Origin: Foliimonas ilicis
Lineage (GTDB): Bacteria > Pseudomonadota > Alphaproteobacteria > Rhizobiales > Rhizobiaceae
Assembly (NCBI RefSeq): GCF_039939195.1
Contig: NZ_JBDUUH010000004.1
Location: 124,001-188,000 of the forward strand
Direction of reading: 5' to 3'
DNA length: 64,000 bases
Shown here piece after piece: positions 39,409-48,395 of this stretch. The notes below the pieces were generated by a model. That model saw only the letters and a list, made by a program, of their open reading frames with translations. It ran no database searches and had not been told where the DNA came from. A program made the position numbers and the translations under genes. Numbering within the stretch: the stretch's first letter is position 1; each line of letters opens with the position of its first letter.

Positions 39409-40827
39409 TTAGTAAAAGCCGAACCACCAGGCCGCCAGACCGAGAAACGCAAAGAAACCAACGATATCGGTGATCATCGTCACGAACACCGCAGATGCGA
39501 TTGCCGGGTCGGCGCCGAATTTGTGAAGCAAAAGCGGGATCATGATGCCGCCCATTGCAGCCGCCATCATGTTGATGACCATCGCGGTCGCTATGATGCC
39601 GCCCAAATGACCATTCTCGAACCAGAAACCGGCAACCAGCCCGATAATCGTTGCAAAGATGATGCCGTTGATCAGCCCGACCGCCGCCTCGCGGCGAATG
39701 ATGCGGCCCGAATTGTAGATGTCGAGATCGCGGGTCGCCAGCGCGCGCACTGTAACCGTCATCGTCTGCGTCGAGGCGTTGCCGCCCATCGATGCGACGA
39801 TCGGCATGAGCACCGCCAGCGCCACCATATGCTCGATCGTGCCTTCGAAAAGGCCAATGACGGAAGCCGACATGAAGGCCGTTCCGAGATTGACCAACAG
39901 CCATGGCGCGCGGGAGCGTGATGTCGCCCTCACCGTATCGGAGAGCTCTTCGTCGCCGACGCCGCCCATGCGCAGAAGATCCTCTTCGGCTTCCTGCTGG
40001 ATCACATCGACCACGTCATCGATGGTCAGCACGCCGACGAGGCGCTCGTTTTCGTCCACAACGGCGGCGGAAAGAAGATCGTATTGTTCGAAGTCGCGCG
40101 CCGCTTCTTCCTGATCCATCGTTGCCGGAATGGCGTGACGCGTCTCATGCATCACCTCTTCGATCTTCACAGCCCGGCGCGAGCGCAGGATCTGGTCGAG
40201 ATCGATGGCGCCCAGCAGCTTGAAGGTCGGGTCTACGACAAAAATCTGGCTGAAGCGTTCCGGCAAATCCTTGTCGTCGCGCATATAGTCGATCGTCTGC
40301 CCGACCGTCCAGAATGGCGGCACGGCGACGAACTCAGTCTGCATGCGACGGCCGGCGCTTTCTTCCGGATAATCGAGCGAACGGCGAAGCCGAATGCGCT
40401 CGGTAAACGGAAGTTGTTCGAGAATCTCGTCCTGATCTTCCTGATCGAGATCTTCGAGAATGTAGACGGCATCGTCGGAATCGAGTTCCTGCACGGCCTG
40501 CGCAATCTGCGCATTCGGCATGCTGTTGACGATATCGAGACGAATGACTTCATCGACTTCGGTCAGCGCCGAGAAATCGAAATCCGCGCCCATGAGTTCG
40601 ACAAGCGCGCGGCGCTGCTCAGGTAAAAGGGCTTCGAGAAGGTCGCCAAGCTCGGATTGGTGGAGCTTTTCGACATCATGCTTGAGCGCAATCGTGTCGC
40701 GGTCGGCAATGGCTGCGCCGATATGGGTCAGGTAGGAGGCGCGAATCACACCGTCTTCGCCATAAATGTCGGCGTGAATATCTTCGGCTGCATCGGGGCC
40801 GGTCGTGTGGTCTGGCTGGCTTTCCAC
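39409..40827 (-). CDS. mgtE: Magnesium transporter MgtE
   Basis: 472-aa Mg2+ channel. The N-terminal superhelical domain covers about 25-150 (LLEALLPEQRRALVELMG), a CBS pair about 155-280, and five membrane helices follow from 300 (VLMPIVASMGGNASTQTM). The GTG start at 40827 has GGGAGG 5 bases upstream. It imports Mg2+ and closes when cytosolic Mg2+ is high. No leader riboswitch for Mg2+ is recognised upstream. Confidence 0.95.
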   Translation of the reverse strand: MESQPDHTTGPDAAEDIHADIYGEDGVIRASYLTHIGAAIADRDTIALKHDVEKLHQSELGDLLEALLPEQRRALVELMGADFDFSALTEVDEVIRLDIVNSMPNAQIAQAVQELDSDDAVYILEDLDQEDQDEILEQLPFTERIRLRRSLDYPEESAGRRMQTEFVAVPPFWTVGQTIDYMRDDKDLPERFSQIFVVDPTFKLLGAIDLDQILRSRRAVKIEEVMHETRHAIPATMDQEEAARDFEQYDLLSAAVVDENERLVGVLTIDDVVDVIQQEAEEDLLRMGGVGDEELSDTVRATSRSRAPWLLVNLGTAFMSASVIGLFEGTIEHMVALAVLMPIVASMGGNASTQTMTVTVRALATRDLDIYNSGRIIRREAAVGLINGIIFATIIGLVAGFWFENGHLGGIIATAMVINMMAAAMGGIMIPLLLHKFGADPAIASAVFVTMITDIVGFFAFLGLAAWWFGFY

Positions 40828-40882
40828 GAGCGCCTCCCTTTTTTGAATATCGGGAAATGATTTGCGTCAGGTCTATCCCCTA

Positions 40883-40932
40883 GAGCATCGGACCGAAAAG
40901 TGGAATCCGGTTTTCGGAATATTCCGATGCTC
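40883..40932. repeat. Palindromic intergenic repeat
   Basis: GAGCATCGGA and TCCGATGCTC are perfect 10-bp arms around a CCGAAAA..TTTTCGG inner palindrome. Sequences like this are common between genes in Brucellaceae. It follows 56 bases upstream of mgtE. Confidence 0.7.
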
Positions 40933-40944
40933 CATCAAATATTT

Positions 40945-40984
40945 AGATCGTCCTTTGTGCGTCCGACAGGACGCACGGCGATCT
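40945..40984. repeat. Second palindromic intergenic repeat
   Basis: AGATCG..TGCGTCC-GACA-GGACGCA..CGATCT, a hairpin of nested arms directly next to the preceding repeat. Together the two fill much of the mgtE-gcd gap. Confidence 0.6.
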
Positions 40985-41074
40985 ATGTATGAAAATATCA
41001 AACGAAATGCGCTCTTTGCACAGAGCGTTCCCAGCCCGCCGATAAAGTTGTTTTGTGATCAGAATACGACAGAA

Positions 41075-41111
41075 ATACATGCCGCCCGCAAATGATGCGG
41101 ACGGCATGTAT
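41075..41111 (-). terminator. Terminator of gcd
   Basis: ATACATGCCGTCCGCA / TGCGGGCGGCATGTAT on the minus strand form a 16-bp stem with one G-T pair, followed by TTCTGT. It begins 11 bases after the gcd stop codon. Confidence 0.8.
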
Positions 41112-41122
41112 TTGTTTCTCGC

Positions 41123-43456
41123 TTAATCGGGCAAGCGATAAGCGATGATCCAGTCGCCAGCCTTCGTGCCGGTCGATCCGTGCCCGCCGGCAACGACGAC
41201 GACATATTGCTTGCCGTCGGCGGCACGATAGGTCGAGGGCGTTGCCTGCCCGCCTGCCGGAAGCCGATCACTCCACAATTCCTTGCCTGTGGTTACGTCA
41301 AACGCGCGCGCATAATAATCCAGCGTGCCGCTGTGGAAAGCGACGCCGCCAGCCGTCACGATCGGCCCGCCAATGCTCGGAACGCCCATCTTGAACGGCA
41401 GAGGCAGTGGCGAAAGATCACGCACGGTGCCGTTTCTATGCTGCCAGATCACCTTGCCGGTTTTTAAATCTGCGGCCGCAACATAGCCCCAGGGCGGTGC
41501 CTGGCATGGCAGACCCAAGGGCGACATGAACGGGCGCATTCTTGCAGCGTAAGGCGCACCGAAATTCTCGTTGAACCCCGGCTTTTCCTCCGAAACATAG
41601 CTCGTCGTATCGTCCGCACGCGGAATGAGCGTGACCTGAAATGCGAGATAGACCGGGTTTGCAATCACCACTTGCCGCACTGGATCGACTGCCACGCCAC
41701 CCCAGTTGAACGTGCCGAAATTGCCCGGATAGACGATCGAACCGTTTACCGATGGCGGCGTGTAGCGGCCTTCATAGGTAAGCTGGTGGAAGCGTATGCG
41801 GCAGTAGAGCTGATCGAGCATCGTCGCGCCCCACATATTGCTTTCGCGAAGCGGCGTCGGCTTGAAGCTCATTGCGGATGTGGGCTGCGTCGGCGCGGTG
41901 AAATCACCCTCCACTGCCCCGGTCGGCGCCGGTTCCTCCGTGACTGGCAGAATCGGCTCACCACTGCGGCGGTCCAGCACATAGATGTCACCCTGCTTGG
42001 TTGCCTGAACCAGTGCAGGCACGACACCATCTGCGGTCGTCACATCGACCAGTTGAGGCTGGGACGGCGTATCCATGTCCCAAAGATCATGGTGAACGGC
42101 CTGAAACACCCAGCGAACCTGACCCGTGCGCAGATCGAGCGCGGTGATGGAAGACGAAAACCGCTCGGTGTTTTCGGAGCGATTGCCGCCCCACTGATCC
42201 GGCGGCTGGTTGCCCATCGGCGCATAGACGATGCCAAGACCTTCATCGACCGACAGCAGCGACCAGGCGTTCGGCGAGTTGCCGACATATTCCTGACCGG
42301 CAGCAAGCGGTTCGGTCTGTTCCGGATTTCCTGAATCGAAGTTCCAGACAAGAGCGCCCGTCACCGCATCATAGGCGCGGATCACGCCCGAAGGCTCGGT
42401 CGTCGAGACATTGTCGTTGACGGCACCGCCGATGACGATCAATCCGCCTGCCACGACAGGCGGCGATGTCGAATAATATGCGCCATCATAGACATTCGGC
42501 ATGTTGGCCCAGAGATTGACCGTGCCGTTTTCGCCAAAGCCTTCGCAAGGCGTGCCGGTTTTCGCGTCGAGCGCGATCAGCCTTGCATCGGAAGTCGGCA
42601 GGAGCACGCGAGCCGAGCAGGACGCATCAGCAGCAGTCGCTTCGACCGTGTAATGCGTTATGCCGCGGCATGTCTGGTGCTGGCGCTTCTTGTCGATGCC
42701 GACATCGGCATCATACTTCCAGCGCTCTTGGCCGGTTTGCGGATTGAGAGCGATGGCAACATGGTGCGGCGTACAGATATAGAGCAGACCATCGACCATT
42801 GTCGGGGTGACTTCGTAAGTCGTCTCCTCAGGATCTTCGGGGCCACGGACATCGCCGGTTCGGTATTCCCAGGCGCGCTGCAATGTCCCGGCGTTCTGCG
42901 GAGTTATCGTATCAAGCGGCGAATAATGGCTTCCGCCTCGCGTTCTGCCGTAAGCCAGCCATTCATCGGCAGGAACGGATGCTTCGCTAGGTGGCAATGT
43001 TGCACCCGCCGGTGCTTCGGCCACCTGACCTTCTATGACATGTACATCGGTGGCCATTGAATAGCCCGCGACGATTGCGGCCACGACGATGGAAGCCAGC
43101 AGCGCAAATCCGCCCGCGCACCATGCAGGCCAGGCGGTACCGATGCGTTCAGGCCGCTCACGCAACCATGGGATGAGCATAAGTACGCCGAGAATGACGA
43201 TAAGGGCGCCGCGTGGGGCCAGCGCCCACCAGTCGAAACCCACCTCATAAACGGCCCACGCCATGGAGCCGAGTATGACCAGAGCAAAGACGTAAAGAGC
43301 GAGGGGGCTGCGCCTAAAAAGGTAGAACGCGGAAATCAGAAACCCCAAACCCGCTATGAGATAATACCATGATCCGCCAAGTGCGATGAGCCATACGCCG
43401 CCGCCCGCAAGGCAAAGGCCGATGAGGCCCACCAATACCGCCAAGAAAGCCGTCAT
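41123..43456 (-). CDS. gcd: Membrane-bound PQQ-dependent glucose/quinate/shikimate dehydrogenase
   Basis: 777-aa quinoprotein. The first about 145 residues hold five membrane helices that anchor it and pass electrons to ubiquinone. The rest is a PQQ beta-propeller (GRTRGGSHYSPLDTI, TPHHVAIALNPQTG, FNWGGVAVDPVRQVV, and the C-terminal AADGKQYVVVVAGGHGSTGT). It oxidises glucose to gluconolactone in the periplasm. No pqq genes lie in the window, so PQQ must come from elsewhere in the genome or the medium. Quinate dehydrogenase is a family alternative. Confidence 0.9.
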   Translation of the reverse strand: MTAFLAVLVGLIGLCLAGGGVWLIALGGSWYYLIAGLGFLISAFYLFRRSPLALYVFALVILGSMAWAVYEVGFDWWALAPRGALIVILGVLMLIPWLRERPERIGTAWPAWCAGGFALLASIVVAAIVAGYSMATDVHVIEGQVAEAPAGATLPPSEASVPADEWLAYGRTRGGSHYSPLDTITPQNAGTLQRAWEYRTGDVRGPEDPEETTYEVTPTMVDGLLYICTPHHVAIALNPQTGQERWKYDADVGIDKKRQHQTCRGITHYTVEATAADASCSARVLLPTSDARLIALDAKTGTPCEGFGENGTVNLWANMPNVYDGAYYSTSPPVVAGGLIVIGGAVNDNVSTTEPSGVIRAYDAVTGALVWNFDSGNPEQTEPLAAGQEYVGNSPNAWSLLSVDEGLGIVYAPMGNQPPDQWGGNRSENTERFSSSITALDLRTGQVRWVFQAVHHDLWDMDTPSQPQLVDVTTADGVVPALVQATKQGDIYVLDRRSGEPILPVTEEPAPTGAVEGDFTAPTQPTSAMSFKPTPLRESNMWGATMLDQLYCRIRFHQLTYEGRYTPPSVNGSIVYPGNFGTFNWGGVAVDPVRQVVIANPVYLAFQVTLIPRADDTTSYVSEEKPGFNENFGAPYAARMRPFMSPLGLPCQAPPWGYVAAADLKTGKVIWQHRNGTVRDLSPLPLPFKMGVPSIGGPIVTAGGVAFHSGTLDYYARAFDVTTGKELWSDRLPAGGQATPSTYRAADGKQYVVVVAGGHGSTGTKAGDWIIAYRLPD

Positions 43457-43538
43457 GTGAATCCCCTCATTCTTCCGGCTGAGAGATCAGTTCCGAACTA
43501 TAATTTCAGCCTTCGAAAAAAACATATGGCTCACGCAA

Positions 43539-44162
43539 TTATTTTTTCAGCCCTGGGTAGTGCGTTTTTTTGAGCAGGGATGCGAGATGCGCAGCATTTG
43601 AGGCCAACATGGCGAGCGTCTCCTCCACTTTCTTTGGCATCTTCTTGAGATCGACATAGTTCACGTCGCCCATCGCCTCGCCTACCCAATAGGCACCGGC
43701 ATTTGCCGGAATGGTGAAGCCTACATCGTTGAGCGCCTGAAACGTTTCCGCGTGACAATGATGCGCGCCGTCCTCATTGCCCACCACAGCGACGACGGCA
43801 ACCTTACCGAAGGCCGGCATGCGGCCACGATCGTCTGTCTCGGAAAGGAATGCGTCCATGCGTTCCATGACACGCTTGGCAATGCTGGAGGGCTGCCCCA
43901 TCCAAATCGGCATGCCCAGAATGAAAATATCCGCTTCCACGATGCGCTGGCGCAATTTCGGCCATTCATCGCCATCGCCCATATCGGAATAAACGCCCGG
44001 CTTTATGTCGTGATCGGCGACACGAACGATCTCGCCCGACACGCCGTAAGGTTTCAGGGCAGCCAGCATGTCGGTGAGCAGCTTGTCAGTGGAACTTTTT
44101 TCGTCGTCACTGGAGCGCTTGAGTGAACAATTGAGCGCAAATGCGGTGAGATTTTCCGTCAT
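43539..44162 (-). CDS. Flavodoxin-fold NAD(P)H oxidoreductase
   Basis: 207-aa protein of the NADPH-dependent FMN reductase / flavodoxin-like fold. ALNCSLKRSS binds the FMN phosphate, GMPIWMGQPSSIAKRVMERMD the isoalloxazine region, and VVAVVGNEDGAHH the third loop. Members reduce quinones or azo dyes. I chose ATG 44162, 5-10 bases after GGAA; the longer frame to 44198 is less likely. Confidence 0.85.
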   Translation of the reverse strand: MTENLTAFALNCSLKRSSDDEKSSTDKLLTDMLAALKPYGVSGEIVRVADHDIKPGVYSDMGDGDEWPKLRQRIVEADIFILGMPIWMGQPSSIAKRVMERMDAFLSETDDRGRMPAFGKVAVVAVVGNEDGAHHCHAETFQALNDVGFTIPANAGAYWVGEAMGDVNYVDLKKMPKKVEETLAMLASNAAHLASLLKKTHYPGLKK

Positions 44163-44405
44163 GATGGAAGATTCCTTCGCTTCTGAGAACTTTCTCAACG
44201 CACCGCAAATGCGTTCGTTGCCACGCCCTCATGAAATCATCCCAATCGCAAATCTGTCGTACGGGCGTCGCAGTTTTGACTCACAATGAGGGGAAAACGG
44301 CGCCTGAACGGCACTGATTCATCAATGTCGTGATTGCGTTTAATATTTTTAATTGCCGTCCAAATTGGATTGCCCCAAGGTAAGCTTTGAGGGAGGAAAA
44401 ATAAG

Positions 44406-44651
44406 ATGATTAAAAGGGCCTTCTCACCAAAATCCGCTACTCAGGTCGTGGACCATTATATCGAAACGCGCAGGCGTGCGGATTTACCTATTTCGACAGG
44501 ACAGGCAGTGGTCGCCATACGAACGGTGATGCCGAACTGTGGGCTATCGGACCGTGAGTTGGTCAATCTGATCGCCGCATCCGCGATCCGCCAGGGCCGC
44601 AACGTGGCGTTCGAAACCATCGAAAAATCGATCCCCGAAAACCGCGCCTGA
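44406..44651 (+). CDS. Conserved-type small protein of unknown function
   Basis: 81-aa soluble protein, with GGAGG 9 bases before the ATG. A possible helical core is VNLIAASAIRQGRNVAFETIE. I recognise no domain. It forms its own unit, followed by a terminator. Confidence 0.65.
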   Translation: MIKRAFSPKSATQVVDHYIETRRRADLPISTGQAVVAIRTVMPNCGLSDRELVNLIAASAIRQGRNVAFETIEKSIPENRA

Positions 44652-44663
44652 GATCGAATTGAA

Positions 44664-44691
44664 AACGGCTCATTCCAGAGAGTGAGCCGTT
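44664..44691 (+). terminator. Terminator, probably bidirectional
   Basis: AACGGCTCA and TGAGCCGTT are perfect 9-bp arms with a 10-base loop, followed by TCGCTATTTT. It sits between the convergent 81-aa gene and the acidic-protein gene. Confidence 0.75.
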
Positions 44692-44698
44692 CGCTATT

Positions 44699-44986
44699 TT
44701 AAACTTCGTCGAAGCGACCGCCCTCTTTCGAGGGATTTCTCTTTAAAGCCTTTTCATCCTGATCGTCCGGCAGCGCCTCGTCGCTGTTCTGATAAGCATT
44801 GTCCTCGTCTTCCTCGGGAAGCTCGCCGCTTTTTTCGACATCATAGCGAATATCGCCATTCTCGGAGACGCTATCGGGTAATATCTCACCGCCCTCTATC
44901 GCTTCCCAATCCTGCTCGGCAATTGTCGGCGCATCCAGAGCTTCGTCTTCCGGCACAGCCGGATCGGGCGTCTTCTTCGGGTCCAT
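44699..44986 (-). CDS. Very acidic small protein of unknown function
   Basis: 95-aa, strongly acidic and Pro/Asp/Glu-rich, likely intrinsically disordered (PEEDEDNAYQ, LPDDQDEKALKR), with no Cys. The C-terminal tail GGRFDEV and the KRNPSKEGGR element recur at the end of many small alphaproteobacterial disordered proteins. ATG 44986 chosen over a TTG two codons upstream. It is 27 bases downstream of sodC on the same strand, possibly co-transcribed. Confidence 0.6.
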   Translation of the reverse strand: MDPKKTPDPAVPEDEALDAPTIAEQDWEAIEGGEILPDSVSENGDIRYDVEKSGELPEEDEDNAYQNSDEALPDDQDEKALKRNPSKEGGRFDEV

Positions 44987-45013
44987 AATCAAATCTTTCT
45001 TGTTCGATGAAAA

Positions 45014-45526
45014 TCAGTTCACTTCGATGACCGCGCATGCGTGGCGATCGCCCGCATCTCCGGTCGGCTGGGTTTTGTAATCGTCCGCGCCGCCATGAAT
45101 CATAAGCGCACGTCCAACGATGCCAGTCTCGCTCTTGTCGAGCTTCACCTGACTGTTCAGAACCTGCGCGCGGGCAATGCCATCTTCCGAGACATAAATG
45201 TTCGGCATGTCGCCCGCGTGGGGACCAGTTGCGGACATATAGCCATGTTCCTTGTCCGTCGGATTGAAATGGCCGCCCGCTGATTCATGATGGCTGGCCG
45301 CGTCGCACTTGCCTGTCTCGTGGACATGAAAAGCGACCCATTGGCCTGCCGGAAGACCACTGACTTCGAACTCGATCAGAACGCCGACTGGCGTGCCCGT
45401 TAGGTTGGCCTCACCATTGGCCTCGCCCTTCATGTTCTCGAATTTGGCGGTCGCCGTTTCCGTTTGCTGCGCAAGCGCAGGCGCGCTCACGCCAAGAAGC
45501 ATCGTCAAAGCCAGCAGAGTTTTCAT
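45014..45526 (-). CDS. sodC: Periplasmic Cu,Zn superoxide dismutase
   Basis: 170-aa enzyme with a signal peptide (MKTLLALTMLLGVSAPALA). Cu/Zn ligands are in FHVHETGKCD, HHESAGGHFNP and the C-terminal RHACAVIEVN; the Cys pair C..RHAC would form the usual disulfide. It removes superoxide in the periplasm and protects against host oxidative burst in relatives. Followed 27 bases later by the acidic protein gene. Confidence 0.95.
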   Translation of the reverse strand: MKTLLALTMLLGVSAPALAQQTETATAKFENMKGEANGEANLTGTPVGVLIEFEVSGLPAGQWVAFHVHETGKCDAASHHESAGGHFNPTDKEHGYMSATGPHAGDMPNIYVSEDGIARAQVLNSQVKLDKSETGIVGRALMIHGGADDYKTQPTGDAGDRHACAVIEVN

Positions 45527-45649
45527 CGGATCAATTCCTTTTGTGGGCAGGTCTCCTTGTCAGTCAACTCGTCTCATCCGCCCTCGTTCCGAAAAAAGAA
45601 ATGCGGACCGGCCTGTGCAAGTCACGGGGCTTGCAGCTAGAAACTCAGC

Positions 45650-46213
45650 ATGAACGATGCAGAACTGATCTCATTTTTCGCCCGCCCTGCTCTCGCAGTC
45701 GCGCCCGACCTGATCGGCTGGGAGTTCACGGTCGATGGCGTGGGCGGCATAATCGTTGAGACGGAAGCGTATGAACCGGACGATCCTGCATCGCACAGCT
45801 TCAACGGTCCAACACCGCGCAATGGCGCGATGTTCGGCCCGCCCGGCCATGCCTATGTCTACCGCTCATACGGCATCCACTGGTGCATGAATTTCGTGTG
45901 CATGCCCGGCTCCGCAGTCCTGCTGCGCGCTCTGGCACCAACGCGCGGCATCCCGGCGATGGAAGCCCGGCGAGGAAATGTCCCGCTGCGAAATCTGTGT
46001 TCAGGACCAGGCAGGCTGTGTCAGGCGCTCGGCATAGACATCGAATTGAATGCACTGCCGCTTTATCGACCGCCATTTTCCCTGGAGATTGCGCAAGATC
46101 CTCGCGAAGTAATTGTCGCGACGCGCATAGGCATCACCCGTGCTGCCGAAATGCCCTGGCGCTTCGGCCTGGCGTCCTCGCCCTTTGTTAGCCGGAAATT
46201 TCCAGCCGTTTGA
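45650..46213 (+). CDS. DNA-3-methyladenine glycosylase (AAG/MPG family)
   Basis: 187-aa base-excision glycosylase. The active-site Glu is in IIVETEAYEPDDPASHS, and GPPGHAYVYRSYGIHWCMN and GPGRLCQALGI are family blocks. It excises alkylated and deaminated purines. At 187 aa it is of typical bacterial length. Divergent from sodC across 123 bases. Confidence 0.92.
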   Translation: MNDAELISFFARPALAVAPDLIGWEFTVDGVGGIIVETEAYEPDDPASHSFNGPTPRNGAMFGPPGHAYVYRSYGIHWCMNFVCMPGSAVLLRALAPTRGIPAMEARRGNVPLRNLCSGPGRLCQALGIDIELNALPLYRPPFSLEIAQDPREVIVATRIGITRAAEMPWRFGLASSPFVSRKFPAV

Positions 46214-46307
46214 GCGCAAGCCATGGAACCCAATGAACATTTTCCCGTTTAGGAGTGCATAGTTTATGCATTACCGGCCGCAAGGCCAGCCAACCGGAGT
46301 GGGGTTC

Positions 46308-46475
46308 ATGGCTTCTTCAGTATTGATCGGTGCACTAATCACCTTTCTCGTTATCGTTCTCATCCTGTATCTGGTGCAGCGCCTGCCTATCGATGGACGC
46401 GCCAAACAGATCGTCCAGATCATCGTTATCGTGATCGGCATCATCTCGCTTTTGAAATACCTTGCTGTTTTCTAG
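46308..46475 (+). CDS. Small membrane protein (Thivi_2564-like)
   Basis: 55-aa protein with two membrane segments (SVLIGALITFLVIVLILYLV and IVQIIVIVIGIISLLKYL). It resembles the Thivi_2564 family of small membrane proteins. I prefer ATG 46308, with GGAG 8 bases upstream; a frame from ATG 46266 adds 14 polar residues. Role unknown. Confidence 0.65.
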   Translation: MASSVLIGALITFLVIVLILYLVQRLPIDGRAKQIVQIIVIVIGIISLLKYLAVF

Positions 46476-46495
46476 GAATTTCATTTCATAGTTTT

Positions 46496-46530
46496 TAAAA
46501 AGCCCCGTCGGGAAACCGGCGGGGTTTTTC
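46496..46530 (+). terminator. Rho-independent terminator
   Basis: AAAAAGCCCCGTCGG-GAAA-CCGGCGGGGTTTTTC, a GC-rich stem with a T run, 21 bases after the small membrane protein gene. Confidence 0.9.
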
Positions 46531-46634
46531 TTTGTTCGATTGCCAATCTCACAATTTGTAATCATCGCCGCGAATACGTGACGCAACTATTGCATGTGCT
46601 GGCACGTAAACTCCCTGGATAAAGGAGAATTACT

Positions 46635-46889
46635 ATGGCCGATTGGATCGACAGCGGAGACTTCGAACAGCCCGTCCATCTTGTGATGGAAGGCGATGAA
46701 ATCGAAGTCTCAACGACGCGCGAAGCAGCAGAGATGCTTCTCTACAAATGGCCGATCGGCGAGACGGGCATTCGTATACAGGCCCGTATGGCATGCATGC
46801 GCGTGCTGGGCGGAAGCGAGCCGCCGGAAACGGCAAGACGCGCCTTCTCGGACGCGGCCAAGGAAGCTGAAATTCTGGATATGAGCTGA
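46635..46889 (+). CDS. DUF982 small protein
   Basis: 84-aa protein matching the DUF982 pattern of Rhizobiales: STTREAAEMLLYKWPIGETG, then a helix ARMACMRVLGG and PPETARRAFSDAAKEAE. The ATG has AAAGGAG 8 bases upstream. A perfect 8-bp hairpin (ATAGGCGC / GCGCCTAT, 46901-46921) follows but has no T run. Function unknown. Confidence 0.85.
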   Translation: MADWIDSGDFEQPVHLVMEGDEIEVSTTREAAEMLLYKWPIGETGIRIQARMACMRVLGGSEPPETARRAFSDAAKEAEILDMS

Positions 46890-46936
46890 AGGATCGAATA
46901 ATAGGCGCCTTACGCGCCTATCCGGCTCCGGGATTT

Positions 46937-46976
46937 AAGCTATTGATTGGTAAAATCCTTTGAGGATCAATAGCTT
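46937..46976. repeat. Inverted repeat downstream of tRNA-Leu
   Basis: AAGCTATTGAT and ATCAATAGCTT are perfect 11-bp arms with an 18-base loop. It lies 18 bases past the 3' end of the minus-strand tRNA and could be its terminator or processing structure, though the T run is short. Confidence 0.55.
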
Positions 46977-46994
46977 CCACCGGAAGCTTCGTGA

Positions 46995-47079
46995 TGGTGC
47001 GGTCGAGAAGACTCGAACTTCCACGGGTTGCCCCACAGCGACCTCAACGCTGCGCGTCTACCAATTCCGCCACGACCGC
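46995..47079 (-). tRNA. tRNA-Leu(GAG)
   Basis: Minus-strand 85-base tRNA with an encoded CCA end. The acceptor stem GCGGTCG/CGACCGC is perfect, the D arm contains GGCGGAATTGGTAGACGC, the anticodon loop TTGAGGT reads GAG, a long variable arm (as in class II tRNAs) is present, and the T arm is GTTCGAGTC. Confidence 0.97.
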
Positions 47080-47318
47080 ACGTCACGAAAGAGCCGGTCG
47101 AAACCGGCAAGCGGCATGTAGCAAATGGTTTCCTGCGGAGCAAGTGCACTGGCGCTATTATTCGACCAAACATCGACTAAGTTTTGTATTCTCTGAAAAG
47201 GCTGCGAAAATCGCGCTTTAACGCAGCTTTTTGCGAGCTTGCCATGCGGTTTCAGCAACCCTAACCGACTGGACGTTTGCGTTTTCTACCTCCATATGAG
47301 CGTGAAACGGAACGTCTC

Positions 47319-48065
47319 ATGACCGAACGCAGCCAAATCGCCACGTCGTTTACGCCTTCGCATGGCTCCCAGCCGGTAGAATGGCGAATCGAAGAAGGCC
47401 TGACACCTTATCCGGAAGCGCTTGCCGTGATGGAAGCACGTGCCGCAGCCATCAGGAATGAAGGCGCGCCCGAACTGGTCTGGCTGGTCGAACACCCGCC
47501 GCTTTATACGGCAGGCACCAGCGCGCAGTCGAAGGATTTGGTCGATCCAGACCGTTTCCCGGTTTTCGATGCGGGCCGCGGCGGCGAATATACCTATCAC
47601 GGCCCCGGACAGCGCGTGGCCTACGTCATGCTGGATTTGAAGCGACGCCGCGAAGACGTCCGCGCATTTGTCGCCGCGCTCGAAGACTGGATCATCCGAA
47701 CGCTTGGCGCCTTCAACGTCAAAGGCGAACGCCGCGAAGATCGTGTCGGCGTATGGGTGGTGCGGCCGGATCGCCCGCCCCTGCCCGATGGCTCATTGGC
47801 CGAAGATAAAATCGCCGCGATCGGCATCCGCCTTCGCCGATGGGTCAGCTTTCACGGCATCTCGATAAATGTCGAACCGGAACTCGGCCATTTCAGCGGC
47901 ATCGTGCCATGCGGCGTTGCCGATCACGGCGTGACAAGCCTCGTTGATCTTGGCCTGCCGGTTACGATGGCCGATCTCGATCTGGCACTCAAAGGCGCTT
48001 TCGAGGAAGTGTTCGGCCCTGCCAAAAATCACCAGCCGAATTCACATTCTCCGGAAATTTCCTGA
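47319..48065 (+). CDS. lipB: Octanoyl-ACP:protein octanoyltransferase
   Basis: 248-aa LipB. HGPGQRVAYVMLDLKRR binds the acyl-ACP, Lys in DKIAAIGIRLRRW and Cys in IVPCGVADHGVTSL are the catalytic pair. It transfers octanoyl from ACP to lipoyl domains, the first step of lipoate synthesis. ATG 47319 is preferred over an upstream in-frame start at 47277, because the family begins there. Confidence 0.93.
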   Translation: MTERSQIATSFTPSHGSQPVEWRIEEGLTPYPEALAVMEARAAAIRNEGAPELVWLVEHPPLYTAGTSAQSKDLVDPDRFPVFDAGRGGEYTYHGPGQRVAYVMLDLKRRREDVRAFVAALEDWIIRTLGAFNVKGERREDRVGVWVVRPDRPPLPDGSLAEDKIAAIGIRLRRWVSFHGISINVEPELGHFSGIVPCGVADHGVTSLVDLGLPVTMADLDLALKGAFEEVFGPAKNHQPNSHSPEIS

Positions 48066-48149
48066 TTTCATTTGCAGCTTCGAGCCGCAATTTTCGGAGG
48101 TGCATTTGCTCCTCCGACGTATTTGTCGTGCCGTCAAAACGCTTGAAAC

Positions 48150-48236
48150 TCAAAGCGCTCCGATCCAGACAGCCATGGAAACAAGAAACGCACTCATGCA
48201 TACCAGCGATGCTACATCCTGAACGAAATCGGTCAT
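48150..48236 (-). CDS. 28-aa small membrane peptide
   Basis: A short minus-strand frame of 28 codons with AGGAG 6 bases before the ATG. MTDFVQDVAS is followed by one continuous hydrophobic helix (LVCMSAFLVSMAVWIGAL) that ends at the C-terminus, the layout of a single-pass small membrane protein. It lies alone between lipB and the DUF4239 gene. No family recognised; the good ribosome binding site and helix are the evidence. Confidence 0.5.
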   Translation of the reverse strand: MTDFVQDVASLVCMSAFLVSMAVWIGAL

Positions 48237-48395
48237 AATCAGCTCCTGTATCTCTTATGTTCTCAATTTGTTCCATATTTGTTTCAAAGTCAACGCATGT
48301 TCGCGCTGCCTTTTTGTGAAGGTTAAGAAAAGGTAATTGCGGGTTTTGCGATCCACAGCGACGTGATCGCCTGTGGATTTAGAGTATGAAGTTTT

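Noticed and set aside
46937..47079. tRNA-Leu as an integration site
   Set aside because: No integrase, no duplicated tRNA 3' end and no foreign-looking segment was found next to it.
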